A stretch of 64,000 bases of DNA from Diplonema papillatum (GCA_030068145.1 JAPJBO010000236.1:124001-188000), one strand, 5' to 3'. Positions 9,911 through 21,477 are shown, numbered from the stretch's first letter. Translations and numbers: made by a program. The notes: a model not told the origin generated them from the sequence alone.

Positions 9911-10319
9911 CTTGTCATCTTTGATCAGTTGATGGCCGATCAACCGGTTCGCACATCACTGCAACTTCATACTCCGGCGATGTTCTTTGGACCTGCACCT
10001 GCTTTGCGCGGAACACACACGAGGTGGCGGTTCGTTGAAGTACAAAGGAGGAAGAACGTTAAACTGCTGGAAAAAGCGTGGTTCGGTGGTGTCGCCTCAG
10101 GGGGGGTGGTTGTTATTGGTGCTGTTTTTGAGGGATAAGGGAAAGGTAAGAAATATTTTTGCAGTGGCCTCCGCCGGTCTGGTAGTTCGTGCTACCTCCG
10201 TTCTTTTACGCTCGTTCTTTTCTCTGCTCACTACTGTACGTACTCTTTCACTCTTTTACTCTCTTTGGCTAGCCAAAAAAGACTCCTGCGGCCGACACCA
10301 CGAACACATTCGCAATGAA

Positions 10320-10399
10320 TGTGGCCCTGAGCCCCCCGCGTGCATACATGTTGAGCAGGGGGCGCCTGAGGGGGGGTGGGGGTAATCTCAGGGCCACCC
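10320..10399. repeat. 80-bp segment with 11-bp inverted ends
   Basis: GTGGCCCTGAG at 10320 is repeated as its exact complement CTCAGGGCCAC ending at 10399, enclosing a G-rich centre. It may be a small MITE-like element. No flanking duplication is clear. Confidence 0.5.
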
Positions 10400-10769
10400 A
10401 CGTGATAAACCCGCTGAGCACTGGGAACTTTTGAAGGCATGAACCACATGTATTAGCATGCACCTTCTCACGGGTTATGTTACTATATACCGTTGAGCAG
10501 CAGCTACCCGCTTACCCCGTGAACACCTTTCCACAAGGAGTTGGACTTGTAATTCAACTACCCCTACTGTGTGGAAAGAGGATTTGTGATTCAACTACTC
10601 CACTAGTGTGAAAGGGAAGTGTAGTGTTGGTACTCTTACTGTTGTGCTGTGCCCCGGTTCGGTTCTAGTTCAGTTTCAGCAGATCTCGTGAGTACACGGG
10701 GTTGTGAAATCTCCGGGTGGCAGATGGCAAAGCGGCACTATTGCGGCGTTCGCGATGCGTGCTGCGGAC

Positions 10770-11260
10770 GGAAAATGCTCGACGCAGCTGCTTCGACTCC
10801 GAATGGAAGGAGGAACTGTAGGAATAGAGGAATATACGCAACCACAATCTGTGTTATTCTTCGCTTTCCCCACCGTGTGTTGGTTTTTCACTCGGTACTA
10901 TTTTCTAGAGGGAAAGTTCGCTTGAAACTCCGGGGTTTTAAAGTCTCCGGGTGACCTTCGTCGTTAAGGGAAGATATTATTTGTGCTCTGAGTGTCGTAA
11001 GAGTGGTGGTTACAGGAGGTAAGAGGATCGGTGGGTACCTTGGTCGTTGGTCGTTGGTGGTTTCGGCCATTGTCCACATACCTTACTTACGGTAGGCCCT
11101 CCTCAGTATGGTGCCGCTTTCTGTGTGTCTTGTCGTGTAGGGGTAGACCCGCATGATCTTCCTCGCACGTCCGTTCAACACGTGTTGCAGCAGTTGCAGC
11201 TTCGTCGAGCATTTCCTTCCAAGCTGGCGCTTAATATAAACATGGCGGCTTATGTAAAAA
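10770..11260. repeat. Dispersed repeat (TTCGACTCCGAATGGAAGG / GTTCAACACGTG family)
   Basis: 10770-10900 and 11130-11260 match two halves of a unit also present at about 20385-20640 (plus) and 54740-54960 (minus). Landmarks are CTTCGACTCCGAATGGAAGG, an ACACAATCTGT segment with TTCTTCGCTT, GCACGTCCGTTCAACACGTG, and TCGAGCATTTCCTTCCAAG. No coding content is recognised. Confidence 0.6.
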
Positions 11261-11483
11261 TGGGTGCTGCTTTATGCTTTTACTTGTTAGTCGTCGACAA
11301 CTTGCTCAGTAGTAGAATAGCTGAGTCGCGGCTCTTGAAAGACAGATAGAAAAATGAAGGTGTTTTCACTCTTCACTTTTTCTCACGAAAAACGGGAGTC
11401 GGTCCTGCTTTAGGTTTGATGCCAGCACAAGGTAGCACAAACCCAAGAGGTCTAGTCAACATTGCAGTGGTACTTTCATACTT

Positions 11484-11805
11484 TCAGTAGTAGTAGTAGC
11501 TTGAACTTGTTCTGCAGCAACAATCTGTGTCGATAGACTGCACAGTAGTAGTAATATGTGCCATCCTAATCCGGGACCAAGTCAGGGAGAAGAACGGAGC
11601 AATCTTTACAAACAAACGAGTGACATAAGGTGGCCGCTTGAGCGGCGCCAATCCGAGCGCACACAGCAGCAGTGACGCGTCGGCAGTATTTGCACTTCCG
11701 GATGGGGCTGCCGTCATGAGCGTCGACGGCTGGCGAGTGCTGGCAGAGGGTGCAGTGGTCGGAGCAAGCTTGAACGTGGCAGGTCGGTGCTGCACAAGCA
11801 TACTT
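11484..11805 (-). pseudogene. LINE-like 3' end (copy B)
   Basis: The zinc-ribbon end seen at 520-858 is present on the minus strand (11640-11800) together with a 3' tail (CTTACAAAGATTGCTCCG type, CCCGGATTAGGATG). It ends in ACTACTACT-type triplets. Copies C and E share the tail. Copies B and C also carry a further block (TTGAACTTGTTCTGCAGCAA, GACTGCACAGTAGTAGT) beyond it. Confidence 0.55.
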
Positions 11806-12500
11806 TCAAAAAAAAGAAAAACGCAACAGCGGGTCGACGCCTTCACGGACTAGAAGCTCTTGCGCGCGTTTCATGTTTGATTGACTACACGACCCACTTG
11901 TTGGCCCTATTCCGACCAGGAGATGTCCAGTTTAATCGGACTTTTAGAGTTTAGGTCAATCTAGGATCTTCTCCTATGCCTTCTCTTCAGAACTTGCAAA
12001 AGAAGGGTGTGCCACTCCTGGATGTGGTGAAACTCCAGGGCAACACGTGCAGTGGACCCTGGGTTGCCCCAGGGCTTTCCACTACTCCCGTGAAAAATTC
12101 ACAAAATATCTCAGCGCAAAGTGCGCTGTATCAGATATTAAGGGAAAGGCAAAACAACTGTTCCCCTCGGCTCAACTGCGGTTGATCGAGGGTGACATCA
12201 ATTGCACTTATCGGTGGATGTCTTGGCTCTGGGAACGATGAAGACCGCGGCCAGACGCGATAGTCAATGGGAATTGCAGAAGCATGAGACTCATCAGGTC
12301 GTCGAACGCATTAGCGCGCTGAGAATCCGGATTTCAGAGTCTCCGGAGACTTTTCTTAAGCCTGGGACCTTTTTCGCGCTACAGGCACTGTGGTTTGTGA
12401 GCATGCCTTTCCATAGATGTGCGCCTGTACAAGTAAAATTCTGAATACACAGGCACGGGAAAAAATGTAGTTTTCAGAGTGAAAGTTCGCATGATTGTAC

Positions 12501-12520
12501 TAACATGTGGCCACATGTTA
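12501..12520. repeat. 20-bp perfect palindrome
   Basis: TAACATGTGGCCACATGTTA reads the same on both strands. Its function is unknown. Confidence 0.95.
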
Positions 12521-12595
12521 TAGTCTTTCGCAGGCTATGTCACTTGTTATATATGGGTATATTCTGGAGGTGAATACCCCTTACAAGTGAATCGT

Positions 12596-12890
12596 TTAGT
12601 TCCCCGAGCGTAGGATCGGGTGGTTGATCCTATCGCGCTAGTGCCAGGTTTGCAGATTGGCACTTGCATCAATTTTTCGCTTGAGTTCTTCCGAGCGTAG
12701 GATTCGAGTGTATGGTCCTGCTGCGCTATTGCCAGGTATACAGACTTGATACTCCTGGCACTCGCTTTCATGTTTTGATTGAAGACTGGGGATTGAGTGT
12801 ATTGTCCTGCTGCAATACCGCCAGGTTTGCACTCGCAACATTTTTTGAATGAGTACTCCCCCGACGTAGGAACGATTGCTGCGGCCGTGC
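12596..12890. repeat. Degenerate tandem repeat, about 90-bp unit
   Basis: Three to four diverged units share CCGAGCGTAGGAT, a GATCCT or GGTCCTGCTGCG segment, GCCAGGTTTGCAG and a TCGCTTGAG/TTGATTGAA end. No gene is recognised. Confidence 0.55.
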
Positions 12891-13204
12891 TGCTCTGCGG
12901 GCGGGAGGGGAAATCTTAGTTTCGGGGGGGGTTGCAGGCTGAAAATCTCCTGGCCTCTCGCTTGATTTTTTGAGTTCGATTTGAGTGGTTCCCCCTTTTT
13001 TAAAAGGGGAAAGTTCGTTTGAGAATCCAGGGGACTTGAAGGTCTCCGGGTGATTACCGTCGAAAAGGGTTTCTTTATGGATATCGTTCATATTGGTACG
13101 CATATTCTATTTATGCTAGCAGCAGCGCATCCGTACGTGTGGGTGTGTGTGTGTGGAATTCATGACGAACGGGTTCGAGAGATGCGATGCGCTGGGTACC
13201 TGCT

Positions 13205-13430
13205 GGCTCGTTTTCTGCAGCACTTCAGGTTCGGCACGAGATGCCTTGCATTACCCCTCCGCCTAATAATTTTCTGCAGCACTGTCTCGGTCTGCGGGGC
13301 GAGTTCTGCTCGGCACGAGATGCCTTGCATCACCCTCCGCCTAATAATGTTCTGCAGCACTGTCTCGGTCTGCGGGGCGAGTTCGGCTCGGCACGAGATG
13401 CCTTGCATCACCCTCCGCCTGTTGCCGTCT
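13205..13430. repeat. Three tandem copies of a roughly 74-bp unit
   Basis: The unit contains TTCTGCAGCACTGTCTCGGT, CTGCGGGGCGAGTTC, GGCACGAGATGCCTTGCAT and CCTCCGCCTAATAAT. The first copy is shorter and more diverged. Confidence 0.85.
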
Positions 13431-14376
13431 TTGTTGCCTGTGTGTGTGTGTGTGTCTCCGTGTGACCGTTCATGAATGGGTTCTCTTAGAGCAAAATAGG
13501 GCTACATGGTTACGGGCTGTATATTTAGCGCACGCTTTCGCTATGGGTTATGGCTAGCCATGTCCGGGACTGTTTGTGACCGACACCAAGTACATTCCTT
13601 CGTGGAGTGTAGTCTTGGGCCCCCCACGTTCTACAAGTTGAGCAGGGGTTGCCTTGTAGCCCGTACCGGTCTGTTGTCCCCGTTTTTATGGAAATGTTTT
13701 GAAAAAAGCTGGACTGAACGGGGGCACGCCATAGTCGCGTCGGCTACTAAAAGACCGAACCCGAGTGCGGGAACGAGGTGTATCAGATCCTGCTGCGGGT
13801 GCTGCCTCAGCAACCTTGCGACCTGACTGCTGCTTCTCCTCCAGTTGAGGAGCAATGATTAAGCTGGTCCACCCGTAATTAGTTTTAAGAAGCCGGTGTT
13901 TTCCAGTCTCCGGTTGAATGTGGGGTGGGACGGGGGGTATTGAAGGGCTATTTACTACTACGTATGCACACAACAAGGCCACCAACACGGAGGATGCAGC
14001 CCCGCGTAGGTGTGCACTCAACTGTCGCAGGGCCCCTGACGGCGTGGAAAAAACAGGGGAGATCTCATTATCTTGCATCGGGCCGTACCGTTAACCACAA
14101 TAGGTCTCCTAGGCTAAAAGCCTCTGGCCGACTAGGGGAAGTCGGCAAACTGGATCCGTAACTTCGGGAAAAGGATTGGCTCTGAGGACACATGCGGGAT
14201 TGTCAGTGCGGGTTTAGGTCTGGCCTCAGATTGAAGGTGCTGTGAGTGGCGCTTTCGGGTGCTACCCGCGGCTGCTGATTTCTTCCAGGCCTTCTTGCAT
14301 GTTGTGCCCGCAATGAAGTCCTCCAGAAGTTGACGTGAGTTTCAGCATGACAACTGACCATGATCAGGGTCCTATC

Positions 14377-14443
14377 TATCTAGGTCCCCGGTTGACGTGC
14401 TTTAGGTCCCCGGTTGACGTGCTTTAGGTCCCTCCGGTTGACC
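14377..14443. repeat. Short tandem repeat, 24-bp unit, about 2.7 copies
   Basis: TAGGTCCCCGGTTGACGTGC followed by TT is repeated, the last unit being TAGGTCCCTCCGGTTGACC. Confidence 0.9.
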
Positions 14444-14725
14444 ATTGAGGCTGGGAGTCGGATAGTGAAAGGGATGTAGACACAATTGCGCACGTTAACT
14501 GCGGCTAGCCAAGTGCGCGACCGACACCACAACAACAACTCGCCACGAATTTATTCTTGGGCCCAAGTTTAGCTTTCGGCGCAATTTTCCCCGAGCCCTG
14601 CTGGAACAGCGGAAGTGTTCCACGCGCACGGAATCCTGGTCCGTCCCCGCTGTTATCACCCAAGGGAGGACGCGCCGTGCGAGTAGCCTTCCCGACTGCT
14701 GTTACAGCGCAGGCAGTAAAGGGAG

Positions 14726-14892
14726 GGGTCGTTGTATAATAGTCTCGTAAAGGGAATAATAACAGTTATTTTTGACACACGTCTGGTTGTCTAAAAACAC
14801 TACCACTATTTGATCCAGCTACTGTTCGGCTACCCGGAACTTTTTTGAGTATTCGACAAATCGAATAATACACAGGTGTAATTATTCGACCC
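14726..14892. mobile_element. Diverged MITE, same family as 7865-8009, opposite orientation
   Basis: Internal sequence (TTGACACACGTCTGGTTG, TTTGATCCAGCTACTGTTCG, GGCTACCCGGAAC, ATTCGACAAATCGAATAATA) is the complement of the 7.9-kb element. The flanks are themselves inverted (CAGTAAAGGGAGGGGTCG left, CGACCCCCCCCTTTACTG right). Confidence 0.75.
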
Positions 14893-14916
14893 CCCCCTTT
14901 ACTGCAGGGCTTACGC

Positions 14917-15064
14917 TCCACGTGTGGTACGTGTGGATTTCCACACGGTACTTCCTTTTGGATTTTTTTCCTCCACGTGTGCTTCCACGTGTGGATCCAC
15001 AGGTACCACATGTGGATTTTGATTTATTTTTCCCCCTAACACGTGCTTGCCACAGGTTGGTCCA
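14917..15064. repeat. Cluster of CACGTG-centred imperfect palindromes
   Basis: At least six occurrences of CCACGTGTGG, CCACATGTGG or half-sites lie within 150 bp, in both orientations, allowing several alternative hairpins. There is no coding content. Confidence 0.6.
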
Positions 15065-15960
15065 CATGCAGGGGAAGGCTATCCTGACGGAAACTTCGGA
15101 GCGAACCAGCTACAAGATGGTTCGATGGGTCTTTCGCCCCTATACCCAGCTTTGACGAGCGAATTGCACGTCAACACCGTAAAGGACCTCCACCAGGGTT
15201 CCCCCCGGCTTCGTCCTATCCAGGCATAGTTCACAATCTTTCGGGTCCCAACAAGTGTACTTTAACCTCAAAACCTTTCCAGTAAATCAGGGACGGCTGT
15301 GCTGCGTCCTCAGGGATTGGTTTTCCGGCACTGAGCTAGACTTGATCTCGTGCATCAGCCAAGTGGCCTCTCGCTGTTGCCTTTCCGCCTTTTTTTTTTG
15401 TATAGGCACCTTCTTTGTAGGAAATGCTTGAGGAGACTGCCAGTTGCGATAGATCAAAGGAGGTAAATGTGCTGTAAACGTTCAACAAAAAATGCCGAAG
15501 CAGCTCGATAGGTCGGAGCCTAAGCGTTCAACAAAAAAGACCCACTTTGTAGTTGTGTTGTTTTCTCCCCCTCTGGCCTCCTTCGAAATGAGCACAAGGC
15601 AGTCCCTCGAGTATTTTAGCGTTTTTTGTTAACAACCCTCTACGGACGGGAGGAACCCGAGCTGGTGGTCGGACACAGGGCCTCCAGAGAGCAAAGACAC
15701 GTCAAAATGGAGCAATGTTTGCTGCTGTGAAGAGATGTGCTACGGATGAGCTCCAGGTTTCCTATTTTTGGGGTCGTAAACCCCTGGAATTTGGCCCACC
15801 GACTCTCCAGAAGGCGTTCTGCGCGCGCAGGGCTGCGTCCCCGCGTTGTAGGCGTGTTATGCAGAAGCAGTTCTGGGGACTTGGTCAATCCCCCCCCATA
15901 ACTACAGGGCACATGCACACAACTACGACGACTCGAGGTATATAATATGGTAGAGTAAAA
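15065..15960. other. Non-coding stretch with one SINE-like 3' half
   Basis: The only recognised element is the minus-strand copy of the A-tailed SINE-like repeat (15409-15490, with the T-run at about 15393-15402). The rest contains no recognised domain or structure. Confidence 0.4.
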
Positions 15961-16298
15961 TTATTCGGAGGCTTGAAGCGGTAATTTAGAGTCTCCCGTT
16001 GACCGTAAAAGGCTTTGAGATTGGTAAGAGAGGATAAAAAAGATGGTGGGGAGGGAGCCTATTGACGTCGTGAAACTTGATTTCACGGTGGAGTCCAGCC
16101 TCAGAAGCTGGAGCTGAAAGATCGGGTGTGTCACACACGTGCATGCATTACGCGTTTTGGCCGCGTTTTGGCCATAGCACCCCCGCTTTTCGGATGTGAA
16201 TGGGCACACCCTTCGTAGACTGGACTTCACTGTGTGGGAACCCCCCTCACGCACTGGGGGGGGGGGGGGGGGGGGGTGATTGGGCTTTGGTTGAGAGG

Positions 16299-16505
16299 GG
16301 GATTGCAACGTGCTTGGAATGGATATGCGCTCAACACCGCACTGGTCCCGTCTGCGCCGTAAGCCTTAAGCCACGGACACACAAGGCGGACCATCATCAG
16401 CGCGGAACCTGAGTGTCTGCAGACAGGACAGCGGTGTGGGTCTGGTGTGTCAGGCGGCTGTTCGTAGCTCGTCACAGCCAGGACCACCCGTGCTACTAGA
16501 ACCCT
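16299..16505 (+). repeat. Dispersed repeat (AACGTGCTTGGAAT family), copy 2
   Basis: An uninterrupted copy of the family that is split by an insertion at 6.3-6.8 kb and is also present at 53191-53418. It is preceded by a G-run (16256-16277), as is the 53-kb copy. Confidence 0.75.
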
Positions 16506-16884
16506 GGTTGTGAGGGGGAGAGGTGGGCGTCGTTCTACTTTTTGGCGTTGAAAAAGTCAGGGCGGGTTCGACGGTGAATAGCTAAATTCACCGGAATGGC
16601 GCAGCCCACAAACCGCAAATTCGTGTGTCAAAAATGGTAACTGCGACTCTGATGTTCGTTGTGGAATACACTATACCACCCATTCCACGAAAAAGTGTCA
16701 CAGATTTTCCGTCTGAAAAGCAGCCCGTTTTGGGTCAAAATTTTGGAATTTTTGGGAAATTTTTTTTGGGATGGAAAGAGCTATCCCTGGCGATTATGGG
16801 CAAGCAATCAGCTCGCGTGGCGACCAAAATCTGGCGTGCAGATGGACAAAAGGTCGGTGTTGGGGTTGTTTCAAAAACCCAAAA

Positions 16885-16966
16885 AAACGATTTCCGGCAG
16901 GAATCGAACCACCGACCCACAAACCCCTGTGTGGGTGTGGTAACCTCTGGACCATGGGCTAAAAAA
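16885..16966 (-). tRNA. tRNA-like unit inside the 959-bp element
   Basis: On the minus strand an A-box-like TGGTCCAGAGGTTACCA is followed 40 nt later by a perfect B box GGTTCGATTCC, and a T(7) terminator lies just downstream. The anticodon arm (CCCAC ... GTGGG) has an oversized loop and the T-stem is imperfect, so this is probably a tRNA pseudogene or tRNA-derived module. Confidence 0.45.
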
Positions 16967-17164
16967 ACGGCGGAATTTTTTTTGTTCACTACCGAGTGAG
17001 AATTTTTGGACTCGTTTTGAGTTCTTCGCAAACCGGGCGAAATAAGCTCTGAGAGAGCAGAAATACCGTCCTGGGACACTGGAAACGAGTAAATGACGAT
17101 CTCGCACTTTCCGATAAGAATTCCAACTGAGCAGGCGCTAAAAGCGAATTTTGGCCCGAGGTTT

Positions 17165-17250
17165 GGCAACATAGCCTAACGGTTACCGCACCCTCCTGGG
17201 CCCCTGTAGGCCATGGTTCGATTCCCCCGGTCCGATTTTTTTTTTTTGCG
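17165..17250 (+). tRNA. tRNA-like unit inside the 959-bp element
   Basis: TAGCCTAACGGTTACCGCA resembles a D-arm/A box, GGTTCGATTCC is a perfect B box, and T(12) follows within 15 nt, as in Pol III genes. The T-stem does not pair well, so tRNA function is doubtful. It points away from the minus-strand unit at 16.9 kb. Confidence 0.45.
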
Positions 17251-17689
17251 ATTTTTCGGTGTGAAAAGCAGCCGTCTGGAAATTATTTTCGAGGTCTTTT
17301 TGGGAAATCTTTTGGTTTTCGAGTAGTTCTGGGATGCGCGATTATGGGCAAGCTGCCAGCTAGCCCAGCGATCAAAATCTGACCCCCTCCTGGATGCAGA
17401 GAGAAAAAAAACCGATCTCCAGGACCCCATTTTTTCGGGTGCCGACCTCCATTTCCGGGGGGGGGGTCGGTCAAAATTTTTATCCGACCAAATATTCGGA
17501 AAGCCCTGTCCTCAACGGATTCAAACGTGTCCTCAAAATCTCGAAACCGACCATTTTCGGACCTGCAGATGGAAATTTTCGGCAGAAATCCGAAAAAAGC
17601 CGAAATCTGTGACACTTTTTCGTGGAATGGGTGATACACTATCGTCTCCTACCTCGTTGTCGAGGAAGTCGGTCTCTTAACCCGAGAAG

Positions 17690-17990
17690 GAATAATCAAA
17701 ACGAAGTTCTCAGCGGTTCTCTCTTGAGTTTCGTCTAAGGCCTCGTTGCGCGGGATCAATAGGGACTGCGGGGGTCGTACGTACTCCTACGTCAGAGATG
17801 AAATTCTTAGATCGTGTGCCAGGTGGCAGCAACGGGTTCCGCCGCCACCCATTCCGAACAGGAAGGGAGGGAGGGGGGGCTGTTACGGCGGTTCTCTTTT
17901 GAGTTCCGTCTGAGGCCTCGTTGCGCGGGATCAATTGGGACTGCCGGGGTCGTACGTACTCCTTCATCAGAGGTGAATTTTTTAGATCGT
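17690..17990 (+). rRNA. Small-subunit rRNA fragment, internally duplicated
   Basis: TTCCGTCTGAGGCCTCGTTG, GCGCGGGATCAAT, GGGGTCGTACGTACTCC and CAGAGGTGAAATTCTTAGAT-like sequence match the SSU rRNA region before the 900-loop. The segment is present twice (17705-17818 and 17885-17990), separated by about 65 bp. The second copy runs into the tandem array, with a small change in the conserved GAAATTCTTAG motif (GAATTTTTTAG). Confidence 0.8.
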
Positions 17991-19715
17991 AGGAAGACGA
18001 ACTGCTGCGAAAGCATTCGACAAGAATGTCTTCATTAATCAAGAACGAGAGCGTGGGGATCCAAGATGATCAGACACCGTCGTAGTCCACTGCTGTAAAC
18101 GATGCCGTCTCAGCATCGAGGGAAGTTATTTTGGCTCCCACGGCACTCCCCGAACGAGAAATCGAAAATTATGGGTTCAGGGGGGAGTACATTTGCAATC
18201 GATCGTAGGAAGACGAACTTCTGCGAAAGCATTCGACAAGAATGTCTTCATTAATCAAGAACGAGAGCGTGGGGATCCAAGATGATCAGCTACCGTCGTA
18301 GTCCACTGCTGTAATCGAGGGAAGTCATTTTGGCTCCCACGGCACTCCCCGAACGAGAAATCGAAGATTATGGATTCAGGGGAGAGTACATTCGCAATTG
18401 ATCGTAGGAAGACGAATTTCTGCGAAAGCATTCGACAAGAATGTCTTCATTAATCAAGAACGAGAGCGTGGGGATCCAAGATGATCAGATACCGTCGTAG
18501 TCCACTGCTGTAAACGATGCCGTCTCAGCATCGAGGGAAGTTATTTTGGCTCCCACGGCACTCCCCGAACGAGAAATCAAAGATTATGGGTTCAGGGGGG
18601 AGTACATTCGCAATTGATCGTAGGAAGACGAACTTCTGCGAAAGCATTCGACAAGAATGTCTTCATTAATCAAGAACGAGAGCGTGGGGATCCAAGATGA
18701 TCAGATACCGTCGTAGTCCACTGCTGTAAACGATGCCGTCTCAGGTCATTTTGGCTCCCACGGCACTCCCCGAACGAGAAATCGAATATTATGGGTTCAG
18801 GGGAGAGTACATTCGCAATTGATCGTAGGAAGACGAATTTCTACGAAAGCATTCGACAAGAATGTCTTCATTAATCAAGAACGAGAGCGTGGGGATCCAA
18901 GATGATCAGATACCGTCGTAGTCCACTGCTGTAAACGATGCCGTCTCAGCATCGAGGGAAGTTATTTTGGCTCCCACGGCACTCCCCGAACGAGAAATCG
19001 AAAGATTATGGGTTCAGGGGGGAGTACATTTGCAATCGATCGTAGGAAGACGAACTTCTGCGAAAGCATTCGACAAGAATGTCTTCATTAATCAAGAACG
19101 AGAGCGTGGGGATCCAAGATGATCAGATACCGTCGTAGTCCACTGCTGTAAACGATGCCGTCTCAGGTCATTTTGGCTCCCACGGCACTCCCCGAACGAG
19201 AAATCGAATATTATGGGTTCAGGGGAGAGTACATTCGCAATTGATCGTAGGAAGACGAATTTCTACGAAAGCATTCGACAAGAATGTCTTCATTAATCAA
19301 GAACGAGAGCGTGGGGATCCAAGATGATCAGATACCGTCGTAGTCCACTGCTGTAAACGATGCCGTCTCAGGTCATTTTGGCTCCCACGGCACTCCCCGA
19401 ACGAGAAATCGAATATTATGGATTCAGGGGAGAGTACATTCGCAATTGATCGTAGGAAGACGAATTTCTACGAAAGCATTCGACAAGAATGTCTTCATTA
19501 ATCAAGAACGAGAGCGTGGGATCCAAGATGATCAGATAACGTCGTAGTCCACTGCTGTAAACGATGCCGTCTCAGCATCGAGGGAAGTTATTTTGGCTCC
19601 CACGGCACTCCCCGAACGAGAAATCGAAGATTATGGGTTCAGGGGGGAGTACATTCGCAATTGATCGTAGGCAGGCGAACTTCTGCGAAAGCATTCGACA
19701 GCGAGCGAGGATAGT
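17991..19715 (+). rRNA. Tandem array of one SSU rRNA segment (about 8 complete copies plus a partial)
   Basis: Each unit carries the SSU rRNA motifs GGAAGACGAACTTCTGCGAA, AGCATTCGACAAGAATGTCT, TCATTAATCAAGAACGAGAG, AAGATGATCAGATACCGTCG and TAGTCCACTGCTGTAAACGA. These are followed by GGTTCAGGGGGGAGTACATT. Units begin at 17991, 18207, 18406, 18622, 18827, 19044, 19249, 19454 and 19669, so lengths are 199-217 bp. Two length classes alternate; the short class lacks about 12 nt of AGCATCGAGGGAAGTTA. Normal SSU sequence after GAGTACATTCGCAA is replaced by the start of the next unit. The last unit degenerates after AGCATTCGACA. This cannot make a functional rRNA. Confidence 0.93.
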
Positions 19716-19719
19716 CCGC

Positions 19720-20380
19720 TGCCGTCCTTCGGGCGGTGACACATTGACGATCCTGTTGACCATGTCCACAGGCCCCGGATGATGCAGTCGTCTCTTTTTG
19801 AAGGAAGGGCTGACCCTTCCTTCGCGCACTTCACGCGGGGACAGGGTTAACTATCCTGGAAAGCTGCACTTTCTTCGTGTGGCAGGGTGTCTTGTGGATG
19901 TGCATGGAAAAAAACAGGGGAGATCTCATTCTCTTGTTGCCAGGTGACTCTCGCGGCGCTGCTCTCTCTCCTCTCTCTCTGCTCTCTCCTCTCTCCCTAC
20001 AGGCAACTGTATACATATCGGGATGAGAGGGGGGGTGGGAGGAAAGGTTGTCGCGTGCGCGTCGCCGACCCCCCCAGTTCGGGAAAAGGGGTCATGCCCA
20101 ATATAGGAAAGGCATGGATCCACTCTGCCGGACGACGATTTCCCGAGTCCAGAGAGACTCCCCTCCATTGAAAGTCCGAACCTCCCAAAGCAGCTGCCTT
20201 GGGGGGGGGTTGCTGTTGCACCCTTTCGAACTCAAAGGAGGTGTGAGGTCTCTAAAATTTCTTCTCTTGACAATTTCTTTTTTGCGGGGAGGGCGGTAGT
20301 GAGTTATGTGTCCTGACAGCGTGTCACGACAGTGTGTACTGACATTGTGTCACGACTTGTACACCGTGTGGGGCGCCAGA
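19720..20380. other. Stretch without a recognisable gene
   Basis: Beyond the rRNA array I see low-complexity CTCTCT tracts (19965-20000) and no domain or family member, until the dispersed repeat that begins near 20385. Confidence 0.35.
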
Positions 20381-20384
20381 AATA

Positions 20385-20640
20385 CTCGACGTATCTGCTT
20401 TGACTCCGAATGAAAGGGAGGAAATATAGAGGTAGAGGGGCAAATACAATACAAACACAATCTGTTCTTCGCTTACATATTTGACCTTTTGTGTTTGTGT
20501 GATGTGTCGTGTTGGGGTGACCGCACGTCCGTTCAACACGTGGTTCGGTACTTACAGCACTTGGGATCCCTTCGGTTCTTTGGCAGTTATTGTCGAGCAT
20601 TTCCTTCCAAGTTGGCACTTATGTGAAACATTTGGGTGAG
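20385..20640 (+). repeat. Dispersed repeat (GTTCAACACGTG family), fullest copy
   Basis: This is the longest contiguous copy of the family described at 10.8-11.3 kb. Its inverse lies at 54740-54960. Confidence 0.6.
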
Positions 20641-21004
20641 GGGGTACCTCTTATATTTTTTTCTCGAAATCTTCGCAACAACAACAACAATTCGCGGTTC
20701 GTCAACTACTGGTAGCAGTTGTCAGACAGCAGGCGCAGGCGGCGCCGGTCTCGCTTTTTTTTTTTTTTTTTGCCCCTTGGCGAGTCTCTGCTTCGGGCGG
20801 CTGTACTGCCAGGCAAGGCACGTGGAGTGACCGGGGGTAGGGTAGGGTACTGGTAATTGAAATTCTCCGGTTTGGCCGCAGAGGCTTGAACCGGTGACCG
20901 TTTTAGGTCGGAATGCAAAGAACCGTGATCGTTTGAAGTTGGAATGCGGAGTATGTGATGGCCTGCATTAGCGTCATCACTAGCAGACATCGGCAGGTTT
21001 CACG

Positions 21005-21152
21005 TTGTTGAACGCTTACGCCCGCCACTAAACCCAGGGTTGCCTGTGTTTCGTGTGGGCTACAGCACATTTACCTCCTTTGATCTATCGCAACTGGCAG
21101 TCTCCTCAAGCATTTCCTACAAAGCAGGTGCTTATACAAAAAAAAAAAGGAG
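21005..21152 (+). repeat. SINE-like dispersed repeat with A-tail (copy 2)
   Basis: Near-identical to the copies at 1.2 and 30.0 kb, ending GGTGCTTATAC followed by A(12). Confidence 0.65.
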
Positions 21153-21477
21153 GGTTTGCTTGTACGTGCCAAAAAAGCAGCAGGTAATGCGATATATGAG
21201 ATCTGGGGACCCGGGAAGGGCAATGGTCAACGCTTCTCGGATTCACAGCTACAGTGAGTACAGCGGCCTCGAATAGAAAGCACCGGGGACAACGGTCAAC
21301 GCTTCTCGATTCACAGTTCACAGTGAGTACAGTGGCATCTGCGTGTCAGACTTTTACCTGCAGTCAACTCGTATCAATCTTCTGAGATGCAACGGCTTCC
21401 GCGTCAAGTAGAAAGCACCCCGGGAGGCAACAGCCAACGCTTCTCGGATTCACATCTCATATCTCACATCTCATATC

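Larger units (their letters stand above)
16675..17633. mobile_element. 959-bp TIR element with 9-bp target duplication and two tRNA-like units
   Basis: The termini read CACCCATTCCACGAAAAAGT and continue GTCACAGATTT on the left, with the exact complement ending at 17633. ATACACTAT flanks both sides (16666-16674 and 17634-17642). Target duplications of 9-11 bp are typical of Mutator-like elements, so a MULE relationship is plausible. The interior holds two direct copies of a roughly 150-bp block (GAAAAGCAGCC, GATTATGGGCAAGC, GCGATCAAAATCTG-like; 16700-16850 and 17255-17400) and two divergent tRNA-like units. There is no transposase, so it is non-autonomous. Confidence 0.8.

Noticed and set aside
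17991..19715. A CRISPR-like array
   Set aside because: The repeats are contiguous 199-217-bp SSU rRNA segments without spacers, in a eukaryotic genome.
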